From NCBI RefSeq assembly GCF_009727055.1, contig NC_052359.1, positions 18,408,989 to 18,472,988 of the forward strand: a DNA stretch of 64,000 nucleotides, written 5' to 3'. This DNA comes from Benincasa hispida. Lineage: Eukaryota > Streptophyta > Magnoliopsida > Cucurbitales > Cucurbitaceae. The notes beneath the pieces were generated by a model. That model had not been told where the DNA came from and made no database searches. It was given only the letters and a program-made list of their open reading frames with translations. Shown here piece by piece: positions 25,110 through 36,230 of the stretch (its first letter is position 1; every line of letters begins with the position of its first letter). The position numbers were made by a program, and so were the translations under genes.

Positions 25110-25860
25110 ATTGAAGGAAATCGAATCTGAGATTTCTATGAGCAGCGAAAACTAGATCATTCCAAATTACAATCATGTATGAACATTATAGTCATAAACA
25201 AAAAAAATATTTATGCAATTGTTACAGAAATTACAGCATGATACAACAAGAAATCAAGGAGAAAATCTACGGATGTTTGTTGACTCGTCTCCACGTTCCT
25301 GCTCATGAACGCTCGAACACAGCAACCTCGAACACGGGATCGAACACTTTTGCGTTTCTTCGTCCTCCAGTCGATCGCGTCGTCACAGAACACTTCCAAA
25401 AGCGAAGATACACGAACTACGTCCTTTGTTTTTTTTTTACTCCCTTCTTGTGGTAGCTTTTGGCGTCCGATCAGTGGGACCCGGGTTTCGCTTTGGAGTG
25501 AGCGTGCATCTTGGGAGGGTTTTGAGTTAGATTATAGCCTTGTTTTGACCAGAGATAGTGTGTTTTGGGTTTGGTGTTACTCGCTTTGGTATTTCTCGGT
25601 GTGAGAAATCTCAAAGGGTGGCTCGTGTGTGGACTTCGGTATGAGGTAGGAGCGAACGAGGAGGGAAGTGAGACAATCGATGTATCACGTGAATTGGGTC
25701 AAGTTGGGAGAAGACAGAAACCTCTCGTATGGTCCGCATCGCCCAATCGTTACTAGCTATAGGGGTTCTGATATCGTCTCGTACGCAAAAGCTAAGCGAT
25801 CGTCTAGCATAAGCTAAGCGATCGTTTTGCAATCGCTTAGTACCTGGGATTTTTTGGTTG

Positions 25861-26280
25861 TGGTTGGGGGGTGTGGCTTTGTTTTTTGGGTGGTTTGGTT
25901 GGGTTTTGGTGTTGTGTGGTGTGGGGGTGTTAGAGGTTGGGGTTTTGTGGCGTGGGTTTTTTGGAGTGTTTGTTGTTATGGGTGTTGTGGTTGGTGGGTT
26001 GTGTTTTTTTTTTTTGTGGGGTGGTTGTGCGGTTGGTGGTTGGGTGGTGGGTGTGGTGGTTGTTTGTTTTTTTTTGTTTTGGTATGTTTGGTTGGTTTTG
26101 TTTTTGTTGTGGTTTTTTGGGTGGTTTTTGTTTTTTTTTGGTGGTTTTTTTATTATTGTTGTTGGTTTGTTGGGGGGGTGTGTTTGGTTTTTGTTTTTTG
26201 TTTTGGGGTGTTTTTTGTTGTGTTGTGGTTTGTGGGGGGGGGGTTGGGGGGTTGTGTGTGCTTTGTGGGTTTTGTTGTGT
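25861..26280 (+). repeat. 420-bp G/T-only low-complexity tract
   Basis: By count, these 420 bases hold 7 A and 4 C; all others are G or T. It sits inside the copia B right LTR at a place where copia A and the left LTR have ordinary sequence. The three overlapping open frames it yields are Gly/Val/Phe/Trp/Leu strings without domain character and are not genes. It could be a sequencing or gap-filling artefact; a real G-rich strand is less likely. Confidence 0.9.
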
Positions 26281-27825
26281 GTGTTTGTCGGCCTACAAAC
26301 ACTACAGATTCGTTTACTTCACTCAAGTTGTCGCTTAGTAAAATCTGTATTTTCTTTGACAAGCTTCTGTGAGATGCTTTTTTCGAGAGAGAGAGAAAAC
26401 TCAAAAACAATTTTCTTCAACCTTATTGCAAAAACTTATTAAAATTAGGAAAACAACTTTCCTTTTATCCCACGGTTACTATGACACCAATAACTTCCAC
26501 TCATTTGGTTATTAGAGAAACAAGATTTTAATTATCCAATAATTAATATTATTATAAATATAAATGATAACAACTTATCATACTATATTTATAACCTATT
26601 ATTTTAAATATTTCATCTCTATGGAAACATATATAACCATAGTTCGTTTTTCGATTCCATGGTACTTAATGTAAATCTCATTCACATCAAATCCTCCACT
26701 AGATGTATCTCAATACATCCATACCGATATATTCATATATAATACAAAATACCTCTTGTCAGTTTAAAAACATTTCAAATCAGCACCAAGAACCAATCCT
26801 AATTGAAATCCATTGAGCTACCAGGGGACTTATGGACCTGTAGCTCAAAAGCTTCCAACAGTACGTGAATACTGACTAAACTCTTTAGTCAAGGGATCCA
26901 CCATCCATTAACTGGCCAAGACACTCTACTAAAAGACTAACAGTTGAACTCTCATTACCCACAGATATATTATGTGTCCATCTTAACCAATCAACAGCGC
27001 AACAACCCTTCACAGATCGCTCGTAAGTACAGCTCGGCCATAACCGTTATGCCCCTGTAGTTACATCTAACTCCTTATAGTATCATTGATCCCTCTAATG
27101 AACATAAGTCATAGTCCTACTATGACTGAGTCTTCTCTTCCAAAAAAAGTTGTGGCCAACTATGTTCAAGCCCCGGAATCAGGCCCTTAAGGGAGCAATC
27201 TCTCTACTTATCCCTGCTTCAGGAAAGGAGTGAATTCCATCTTGTGGATTGAGTTCCCAGCTCCAGATCAGACAAGTCTCCAAAAGGTAGGCATGTTGAG
27301 TTGGCAATCTGGCCACTTCTAATCAAAGGACTGCCTTCAAAGGCAGGTGTTTCTCAAAACACTCAAGATTGAGGTCGTGTCACCTTTGGTCATTTTAGGT
27401 GAGATGTAAGTCTCTAGTATCAACGACGTTATAATACAGAGCCTAGTCATCTCGTGGTCCAGTGTCTTTATACAAACTCTTTGTATAGGACACCCCCTCG
27501 CACGTCTCCACATGAATGGTCAGGATCTACCATCTGTAGTAGTTTATAACACTTGCAAACCTCTACAAAGCGGGTCGTATCCGTAGTGTCACCAGGATCA
27601 GGTATCCCACCTTAATCCTTATACTACAGACCTATTTAGGTTATCACTTAAGGCATGATCCACTTGTATATCACATATACATGCTTAAGTTCACATAAAA
27701 TAACCAAGGAGCTTTTTTATTGGATGAGTAAATGCCAAAATTAAATAACACTTATTTTATTCATTAAACAATGTGTATCTTTACAAAACAACGAGACTCC
27801 GGAGAATTAGGACATCAATCCAACA

Positions 27826-28057
27826 CAGGTATCCTCTTTAATCCTTATACTACAAGCCTATTTTAGGTTATCACTTAAGGCATGATCCACTTGTATATCA
27901 CATATACATGCTTAAGTTTACATAAGATAACTATGGAGCTTTGTTTATTGGATATGAGTAAATGCCAGAATGAAATAAAAGTTATTTTATTCATAAAACA
28001 ATGTGTATAATTAACAAACAACGAGACTCTAGGAGAATTAGGATACCAATCCCAACA
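27826..28057 (-). repeat. Second copy of the copia LTR terminus
   Basis: It repeats 27590-27825. The first copy resembles the copia A LTR (AATAACACTTATTTTATTC, GTGTATCTTTAC). The second resembles the left LTR of copia B (AAGTTATTTTATTCATAAAA, GTGTATAATTA). The two ends are therefore of different origin and were joined by duplication, recombination or misassembly. Confidence 0.82.
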
Positions 28058-28400
28058 AGAATCCAAAAAAATTAATCTTAAATTTATTATCTGACACAAA
28101 GGCAGTACTAGTAGTAAGACTACTTTCCTCAATTTGAAATTCCAAAATTAATCCAAGAAATCAGCCTCCAACAAAAACTTGAATTAATGTCTCAAACGCT
28201 TATTTACTCCAAAATTTATTTTGAAAGATTCAAATCTATATATAAACCATAATTTAGGATTTAAATCCAATTTAACAATTTATAACTATCAAAAAGCTCC
28301 GAAACTTGTTGAATAGTACACTAACGACTTTCAAAAATTTGAATATGTCTTCATAGTAAATCAAGTTCCAAAATAATGGTCAAAATTCGGTGTGTAATAA
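28058..28400. other. Intergenic AT-rich stretch
   Basis: No open frame, repeat or regulatory site that I can support. It separates copia B from the next LTR fragment. Confidence 0.5.
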
Positions 28401-29222
28401 AGACACAAAGGCCTAAGTCTCAATTATGTCCGGATGGATGGATGTCCGGGAAGTCTCGAGTTAGATTGTTGCCCATGGTCGGTTGATGATGGTTTCAATA
28501 AGCGTGCCTGATTAGGAGAGAGAAATCTGATGACATCTCAAAACTCGGGATGGCATCCTAAAGCACAATGGGACTCGATAGTTCCTGGTTGGCCTGATAC
28601 TTGCTTGAGTTATCCCGATAAGCAGTGTAATGGCCCGGTAGAGCCCGGTAGGCGACCATTAGGCTAGTAGAAGCCCGGTAGGTGCCAAAAAGGCCGGTAG
28701 AGCCCAGTAGGCATTGTTATGTCTGAGAAAGCCCCGATAAGTGTCTGAACACTCGGTAAGCCCCGGTAGAGGGTTATGAGCCTGATTTGGCTCAACGAAG
28801 GACCCGAATTCATCCCAGTAAAGTTCCAAGGCAATGTAGAAGTGTGGGGACGTGTTGTTGGGAACCAAAGATGACGAAAGAGATGCAACGTTCATTGTGA
28901 TGACCTTAGCCTCATATTTGGGCAAGGTTGAGTCTCAAAACTTGGCCTAGAGTAGAGGCAAGTCGGCTAGAGTCGCACATGAGGGAAAATACACGTACGA
29001 GAGACGTGTATGACCGAATGAAGTTCAGTTGTGCATGAGTTCAGTTTGGTTGAGAATGGAATAACCTCGCCTAAGGTTCGACGAAGCTTCAAAGAGTCGA
29101 GCAAAAAAGTGAATTGGGACTTNNNNNNNNNNNNNNNNNNNNNNNNNCGTGCATCCCTTAAGGCTGACCATGAACACAGGTGAATCATGGTGCCATACGG
29201 TTGAAAAAGTATGACTGTGACA
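28401..29222 (+). repeat. Truncated LTR of an unassigned element (G)
   Basis: The right border is well placed: ...GACTGTGACA ends at 29222, followed by TT and a perfect initiator tRNA-Met primer site. The left border is not visible and 28400 is a guess. The part 28630-28770 has five CCGGTA words and near variants (GCCCGGTAG), giving a local imperfect repeat. It contains a 25-N gap. It is probably gypsy-type from its composition, but no coding part remains to prove it. Confidence 0.55.
29123..29147. other. Assembly gap of 25 N
   Basis: A short N run inside the LTR of element G. Open frames at 28967-29387 that span it are not genes. Confidence 0.97.
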
Positions 29223-29224
29223 TT

Positions 29225-29237
29225 TGGTATCAGAGCC
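29225..29237 (+). other. Primer-binding site of element G (initiator tRNA-Met)
   Basis: TGGTATCAGAGCC, a perfect match to the complement of the initiator tRNA-Met 3' end, two bases after the LTR end CA. It fixes a plus-strand orientation. Confidence 0.85.
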
Positions 29238-30150
29238 ACTCTTTTTTAGTGGAGTTGGACAAGACAGAGAGAAAAGACCTAAGGGTTGAATTGAAGACTT
29301 CACAGTTGCGTCAAGAGTGCCAGTTTGGCAGGGCATATGTGAGTCAGTATCAGAGATAGTATGTGGGTTGAAGCTGGATTTCACCATTGAGGGAAATCCG
29401 TCCCGTCAGGAAGCAAGAACCAAGTTCATTTGCCAAGAGTTTGGGTGTCCCGTTGGTTAGAAGAAGCATAGAAGGTGTATCAGGTAGGTTGCATTCGAAA
29501 GAACCATTACTATTAGAGGGATAGTGCTAATGGTTGCATGCAGAAGAACTGGTGGTCAGGGAGACATGTGTCGGTCAAGTGCAGTTGTGCATCAAGAGTC
29601 TATATGGGTGGACTTCATGGCTAGTAGAGCCAAGTGATTGGGAAGCAACTCACAAGAATGGGTTGTTGTCCCACGAGAATGCTCCCTTTGTGTGGAACCA
29701 GTGTATCCCTTAAGTCATTCCACATGCCTAAGTGGGGTGGCTTCACAATTGTTGGGGCCAGTGCGCATTGGAGATGACCAACAGTCTGGCAGTTCAGAGA
29801 AAGAGAATACCAAAATAGCCAGAACCCACCACTCTTGGGATCTCACACCGAGAATACCAAGGTAACCAAGTGGTTGTGTTCTTTTTTGGTTCGAGTTTAG
29901 TTGCTGTTTGTTCGAGGAGAGTTTGTGCTTGTCCAACGCGTTCGTGAACGTACGAGGGATTTACTTGAAGAAGAGTTCTTCAGAGGTATAATCTCTGAAC
30001 CTTGTTTATTTTTAGAAAGCATGCTGTAATTTATGTTTTGATGCATAATCTGTATTGCTGACTGTAAATGTTTACATTCAATCAAAATGGGATTTGGACG
30101 ATCTGCTTTACTCAAAGGTTCTCTGTAAAAGGAGTTCCTTCATCAATGAG
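29238..30150 (+). other. Leader remnant of element G and copia LTR remnant
   Basis: No coding region is supported. The first part (29238-29700) reads like an element leader (AGTGGAGTTGGACAAG). The last part (about 29900-30150) resembles the 3' part of the solo LTR near 45850-45960: GCATGCTGTAATTTATG against GCACGCTGTAATTTTATG, then an AAAATGG...ACGATC match. It is therefore a decayed copia LTR end that borders the receptor kinase gene upstream. Confidence 0.45.
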
Positions 30151-30804
30151 TCAGCCGTGTTTGACCTTGACATGGTATGTGATGTGGCGTTCCTCTCCAA
30201 TCCCTTTTCCTCCCTCTATTCTGTTGCTATCAAACCTATCATTACTTTACACGTGTAGTATCTGTAATAATATTGATTCCCCTCTATGGGTAAAGCAAAG
30301 AATACAAAAATATTCCGGCAATCTATCATTTTCTTCCCTTCTTCTATTCTTCTCTAGTTATTTGCAAATCTCAATCTTAACAATAAGTGAAAATAGATGT
30401 ATTTGAACTTCTAATCTCTTGATTGAAAATATATTTATTTAACCAATTGATTTATACTCTAGCCCTAGATTGGTACATACATCCATTGCTAAGCATGTAA
30501 AATTTTCTAGAAGGGGTATGCTTTGGCATTATTAGCGGAAATTTTTTCATACGCAAAAGTCATTTCTTGATAAAATGATGACAAATCAACTGGTCACCAT
30601 TGCTGATGGTTGCCGTTCTGACCGACCAACTCCACTCGATGAGCCGCACAATTTCCTTGTTGATGCCCTCATTGTCAAAGAAAAAAAAGCTAGTCAATCA
30701 TCGTTTTCCTTTAGGGAGTGTCGTGCTAGTCGGTCTACAACGACTCCATTGAACTCGTAACATTTTATTGTAGCACGGTCAGTATTTTATTGAGGGTTAT
30801 ACTC
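30151..30804 (+). promoter_or_regulatory. Upstream region of the receptor kinase gene
   Basis: Non-repetitive as far as I can see; AT-rich with pyrimidine runs. It should hold the promoter and 5' UTR of the gene at 30821, but no TATA box or transcription start can be placed with confidence. Short open frames at 30055-30406 and 30575-30760 have no recognisable content. Confidence 0.4.
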
Positions 30805-30855
30805 ATGGCTGCTCATCGATATGAACTCTTTCTCTGTAATACTCGTGGCTTTTAA
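30805..30855 (+). promoter_or_regulatory. Overlapping upstream ORF of 16 codons
   Basis: An ATG at 30805 opens a frame of 16 codons that ends with TAA at 30853-30855, past the main ATG at 30821 and out of frame with it. If the transcript starts upstream of 30805, ribosomes that use this ATG would miss the main start, which would lower translation. The start of the transcript is unknown, so this is an inference. Confidence 0.45.
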
Positions 30856-33800
30856 CTTAGTCTTTCTTCTCTTCAGGTCTGTAGCTATCTCCGATTCCTT
30901 AACGACTCAAAACCCATATCTCAGAGATGGCCTTAGTTTGGTCTCTAGAAATGGAATCTTTAAATTGGGTTTCTTCAGTCCTGGACTTCCCGGCAACCGT
31001 TACTTGGGAATCTGGTTCAAAAATCGCCGAGGTCCGACCTCTGTTTGGGTTGCGAACAGGAGAAACCCCATTAATGATTCTTCTGGTGTACTGGTGATGA
31101 ACATTACAACAGGAAATCTTACACTCTACAGCCATAATTCCACTGCCATTGTTTGGTCCGCCAGGTTACTGAGAAAAGTCCCCAATGGGATACTCCAATT
31201 ATTGGACACTGGAAATCTTGTGCTGAGGAACTGGGAAGATGAAAATCCCCAAAACTATTCCTGGCAAAGCTTTGATTACCCTTCCGACACTCTCTTGCCT
31301 GGAATGAAGCTAGGCTGGGACTTGAGAAATAACATAGAAAGAAGATTAGAGGCTTGGAAGAATCTAAATGATCCATCTCCTGGAGACCTCAGTTGGAGGA
31401 TGGAGCTTCATGAATATCCCGAGACTGTCATGTGGAGAGGTTCCAAAAAGTACGTTAGGCATGGCCCATGGAATGGTGTGAGGCTCAGTAGTAGACCACT
31501 AGCCGCAGCGCCAATTTTGAACTTTAACTTTGTTTCAAATGAGGACGAGGTTTATTACCAGTACTCTGTTGTAAATAAGTCTCATTCAGTGATGTTGGTG
31601 CTGAACCAATCGAGTTACATGCGAATATTATACTTGTGGTCTGTAGCTGAAAGACGGTGGAGAGTTTACACTTCATTACCAAGAGATTACTGTGACAATT
31701 ATGCCCTGTGTGGCCCTTATGGATATTGTGATATAAGAGTCACTCCATCTTGTAAATGTCTAGAAGGGTTTAAGCCAAGATCACCTGATAGTTGGAGGAC
31801 AGGGGAATTTGCGGACGGTTGTGAACGAAACAAACTGATGAACTGTGGTGAGGAAGTTGGGTTTGCACAGGTCAGCCAGTTGAAATTGCCAGACACAAAG
31901 CATACTTGGGTCAACAAAAGCATGAATCTTGAAGAGTGCAGGCAAAAATGCTTGAGAAATTGTTCATGTATGGCTTACGCAATGACAAATATCAGTGGCA
32001 GTGGCAATGGCTGTGCCTTGTGGATTGGTGATCTAATTGACTTGAAACTGATCCCGGACGCAGGACAGGATTTATATGTCAAAATGCTGGCATCAGAATT
32101 AGGTAAAAGCTTATGTTAAATTTCAGTAATGTTCAACAAATAAACATTGATTTGAATGTATACTATATGGTAATTGATTAACCTTTCCTTTGATGGGAAA
32201 AGTCAAGCATAGGGAGCCAAACAAAACTGGAAGACTGAATCCTAAGGTGAAGATTGCTTTGTTTGTGATTTCCGGTGTAGGTTTGGTCATCCTCTGCATA
32301 TGCGTATACATTTTCAAAAAGAGGTCAACCTTCAAAGGTAATCGTAATTATTTCTCAAACCATCATTATGCAACACATTCTGCCATTGAGCCTAAAATAC
32401 TCTTATTTCAATGGATTGCCTTTGAAGAAACAGTCAAACAAATATGCTAAAATTGAAAATTGAACAAATTTTGAGAAGATAGCTTAAAGACTGAAAATCG
32501 AGGTTGCAATTTAAGTTTACTTTTTTCTTGCCCAAATTCTTATTCTTGATAATTGTTTTGTATCATTTGAAATGATCTTTACATGAACTTCCAAAACTTT
32601 TCCAGGATAATTTTTTTCCATCACGTTCATTACACTATTCAAATATGAGCTAACAATAGATTGAATTTTTGTTTCCAACAAAGTTTTATTTCGGCTTCAG
32701 TAGATTGAATCCATTCTAATTCAGTCAATGTTACTCAATATAGATGTCAACGTTGACTAACCTTCAAATTGCAGATGACCATGAGAAAATAGAAGCTCAA
32801 GACCTGGAGCTTCCCTTGTTTGATCTATCCGTGATTAACAGTGCCACAGATAACTTCTCACTTAATAATAAGCTAGGAGAAGGTGGCTTTGGGCCGGTAT
32901 ACAAGGTAGTTATTTTTATGTTAATTGATTTGACCCACACTTTTTATTCTTTTAAAATCAGAAATATAAAGGAAATTTTGAATTTCCAGGGTAAGCTTAC
33001 AAATGGACAAGATATTGCAGTGAAGAGACTTTCGCAGAGTTCTGGACAAGGAACGAATGAATTTAAGAATGAAGTAAGCCTGATTGCAAAACTGCAACAT
33101 CGAAACCTTGTAAAGCTTCTTGGTTGCTGCATTCAAGGAGACGAGAAAATGCTAGTTTATGAGTATATGCCTAACAAAAGTTTGGACTTCTTTATATTTG
33201 GTAAGAATACTTTGAAACATCCTTCTTTAATTTGTCACGTTAATTGAAATATATTGTGCCTTAGTGTTTACCTTTCACATTTACAAGACTAAGTAAATTT
33301 TAAATTGACAGATCAAACACAACGTCGATTATTAAACTGGTCAAAACGGTACTGCATTATTTGTGGAGTTGCTAGAGGACTCATGTATCTTCATCAAGAT
33401 TCTAGATTGAGGATTATACATAGAGATTTAAAAGCAAGTAATGTTTTACTTGATGTGGATATAAATCCAAAAATCTCTGATTTTGGGCTAGCTAAAACTT
33501 GTGGTGGGGATCAAACAGGAGGACGAACATTAAGAGTGGTTGGAACTTAGTAAGGAAACCTCAATATTTTCCTCAAACATCTTGTTTTTATGCTTTGTCA
33601 AATTCACGGATTTTAAAATTATTATTTTCAACAGTGGATATATGGCACCAGAATATGCTTTTGATGGACAATTCTCTGTGAAATCTGATGCTTTTAGTTA
33701 TGGCATTTTGTTGCTGGAGATCATTAGTGGAAAAAGAAGCAGAACTTTCTGCCATTTGAAAGACCAAAACCTAATTGCATATGTAAGTCCCAAGGATTAA

Positions 33801-34179
33801 TTGTTTATTAGCATTCTTCTTTTCAAAATTCTATGATTGGAAAATTTTGTTGTCTTCATTTCTTGTACGATAGGCATGGCGATTGTGGAAAGAAGGAAAT
33901 ATAGAAGAATTGATCGATGATGCGATTCGAGAAACATGCAGCCTTTCAGAGGTATTGAGATGTATCAATATCAGTTTGTTGTGTGTTCAACAACATCCTA
34001 ATGATCGACCCACAATGTCATCGGTGGTTATGATGTTAGGCTGTGAAATTCCCCTGTTGCAACCAAAACAACCCGGATTTTTCATAGAAAATGAAGCCAT
34101 TGCAATGAAAAGTGCCTCAAGTAAAGATAAATCAACTTCAACTAATGAATTGACTATTACGCTCCCTGATCCAAGGTAA
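30821..34179 (+). CDS. G-type lectin S-receptor-like Ser/Thr kinase, 7 exons, intact
   Basis: Exons: 30821-32102, 32203-32337, 32775-32905, 32990-33200, 33312-33549, 33635-33782, 33874-34179. All introns are GT-AG with consistent phase, and the sum is 2451 bp (816 residues plus TAA), normal for the family. Order: signal peptide (1-23), B-lectin domain (about 25-175, VWVANRRNP), S-locus glycoprotein domain (about 205-310, HGPWNG), EGF-like Cys cluster ([13 protein letters not shown]), PAN domain (about 335-420), one membrane segment (445-465, all in exon 2), cytosolic kinase (about 501-780). Kinase landmarks are GEGGFG, Lys528 in [14 protein letters not shown] with Asp625, and DFG with Asp643. 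The common SDVFSFG reads SDAFSYG. As a plasma-membrane receptor of this class it would sense an extracellular ligand in defence, stress or self-recognition; the ligand is unknown. It is the only intact protein gene here, lying between element remnants and a tRNA gene. The closest type is Arabidopsis At4g27290-like. The exon model is by eye, without transcript support. Confidence 0.93.
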
Positions 34180-36153
34180 GAACAATCAAGGTTTTTAGTT
34201 TTTAGTTCAAGCCTAAGAACCTTACTTGATCAAATATTAGCTTGAATGATGAACACTAAATGCTAGAGTTTGTTTCTTAGTACGTGGGTGGAAATCCCAC
34301 ACTTGGAAAAGTTTCTTTCCTTGAAATATTATTGGTTATTAGTTTTCTAAAAAGGAGATTATCAAACTGCATAATAATATTAATATATTATTTTCCATCG
34401 TTTCTTGTAATATTATATGAAAAATTAATGATGAAAATTCAAATTTGTCTCGAATCATAGATACCCAAGTATTTGAGTTGCCTTTGGGTGACACTATTTT
34501 AAGTTCATATTGTCAATTTGTGTTTAAAAAAATGTCAACTAAAAACTAGCAACAATCTAATCAATTTCTTTTTACATACTAATTTAAATTTAAAATTAAA
34601 ATATGAAGAACTGTACGGTTGTGAATTACAAGTTTCTGATGTCAATTTGTAGTCTAGGAAATTTGTCATGAAAAACGTCGTTCGCAACACTAAAATTAAT
34701 TCAAAAAGTTCAAACAAACTACAAAATGTTTTTCTAAATATTGCATAGAAAAGGTGATGTCTAGGAAGAGGACGAAAAAAATGGCCATTGAAAAAAAGAA
34801 AAAAAAGAGAAAACTTTGAAGATCCCCTCATTGGTGCTCGCTCTATCACCCAATTGTGATTAGTACTCGTCTTTGTCGTGGTTGAGATTTTATTTAGAAA
34901 GTCCAAAAATTTGGTGATTCTTAAAGTTTTTGTGTTGGTCTTTGTATCGATGCTGGTTGAGATATATAGATATTAAAGTAGTTGGCAAAAAATGTAATTT
35001 GTAAATGAATTGATTCTTTTCTAACTCAAGATAATTTTTTTAAACTTTTTTTTAAAGGTCAAGAGTGTTAATGCAAAATTTGAAAGTTCAAATATATTTT
35101 TGAAATGAAGTATTATTTTGTCTATATATTATGATAAAAGTATTTTTTTGAACCTTCTTAAAGTTTACATTATTAAAACGTCTAAAAGTTCAAAGTTATT
35201 TTTGAAATAAAGTAATAATAGTTAATGTATTTTTTAATTTTTTTAAAAAAAGTTTAAAAGTATTATTGAAATTTTTAAAATTTAGTTGATTCAAATGTTT
35301 AATATAATAGCCTAAACAGAACCATGAATGTAATTTTCTATATTATTATTATTCTTTATAATTGGGTTATAAAGTTATCATATACATTTAGAAGTCTACC
35401 CACATGAGTTATAAAATATGGATATAGCCCCCTTCCAATATATAAATAAAAATATACTCTATTTTTAATAATCACTCAATACAAGTATTTCTAGTTCAAA
35501 CGCCAAATAGAGAAATAATATAAATATTGGTTAGAATATTGCTTTCGTATTTTTTTTTATTCCATTTTAATCTTGTACTTTTAAGTTTTAATGGTTCCAA
35601 TTCAGTCCTTTAACGTTAATATTTTATGGAAATTGATAAATAATAATAATGTTGATGCATCATATTTATATTTCCAATTATTATTATTTATAGATTTTCT
35701 ATATTTTTTAAATCTATATTTATAGATTTTTTTCTATAACGGTTCAAATTTTTAAATCTAACCATTAGATTTTTTTCTATAATGGTTCAAATCTATGAAT
35801 TATCAATTTAAATATAGATAACAAATTCAGTCCTTGAACGTTATATTTCCAATAACGTTAGGTTTTTTATTTTTTTTTTAATCAATTTATAGATTTTCTA
35901 TAGTTTTTAATTTGATAAATGTTATCATTTTTTACAGATGATTTAAAGAATCAAGCCAAATTTTTAAAAAATAAAAGGTTTTAAAAAGTTGTTTTGTTTT
36001 TGGAATTTGGTTAAAAATTCAATCATTATCTTAAAAAATAAAAAGAATGGGAGGAAATATGGTTAATTTTAAAAACTAAAAATAAAAAACGGAATAGTTA
36101 CCAAAATGGTACTTTAATAATTGATACATTATTTATAGTTCTTAGATTGTTGT
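34180..36153. other. AT-rich intergenic region
   Basis: No gene supported. The first few hundred bases would hold the 3' UTR and poly(A) signal of the receptor kinase. Between 35560 and 35900 two phrases recur: CAGTCCTTNAACGTTA and TTTCTATAANGGTTCAAAT. They suggest a small decayed repeat. An open frame at 34535-34906 on the minus strand has no domain character. Confidence 0.5.
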
Positions 36154-36224
36154 GTGGCTGTAGTTTAGTGGTGAGAATTCCACGTTGTGGCCGTGGAGAC
36201 CTGGGCTCGAATCCCAGCAGCCAC
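36154..36224 (+). tRNA. tRNA-His (anticodon GUG)
   Basis: The sequence folds as a full cloverleaf. Acceptor GTGGCTG (36154-36160) pairs with CAGCCAC (36218-36224), the anticodon stem CCACG pairs with CGTGG around loop TTGTGGC, and the anticodon GTG is at 36187-36189. The T arm is CTGGG CTCGAAT CCCAG. There is no intron. It matches the known plant nuclear tRNA-His sequence as I recall it. The A and B box internal promoter elements are intact, and a T5 run follows. The extra 5' G of mature tRNA-His is added after transcription. Confidence 0.97.
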
Positions 36225-36225
36225 A

Positions 36226-36230
36226 TTTTT
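36226..36230 (+). terminator. RNA polymerase III terminator of tRNA-His
   Basis: TTTTT begins two bases after the tRNA 3' end, with a second longer T run at 36234-36241 as a backup. Confidence 0.85.

Larger units (their letters stand above)
17392..28057 (-). mobile_element. Ty1-copia retrotransposon B, gag missing
   Basis: Minus strand, right to left: 5' LTR (25112-28057), decayed primer site, leader, protease, integrase, linker, RT, RNase H, polypurine tract, 3' LTR (17392-19092, outer part cut off by the gypsy element). The leader runs straight into the protease block at 22431-22440, and no gag reading is found. In the related copia C and element D, gag lies exactly there. Internal stops are frequent. 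It is close enough to copia A to be the same family. Confidence 0.87.
25112..28057 (-). repeat. Copia B 5' LTR, with insert and doubled end
   Basis: It starts TGAAGGAAATCG and ends CCCAACA. It is longer (2946 bp) than the copia A LTR (2231 bp) for two reasons: a G/T-only tract (25861-26280), and a second copy of the terminal 230 bp (27826-28057). Between 26460 and 27800 it also shows many single-base insertions and losses against the two other LTR copies. These points suggest a poorly assembled or gap-filled stretch. Confidence 0.8.

Noticed and set aside
25827..26442. Three overlapping open frames of 133-194 codons rich in Gly, Val, Phe, Trp and Leu
   Set aside because: They are translations of the G/T-only tract in three frames, with no domain and no counterpart in other LTR copies.
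30055..30760. Open frames upstream of the receptor kinase as extra exons
   Set aside because: No similarity to the family's N-terminus; exon 1 already begins with a good signal peptide.
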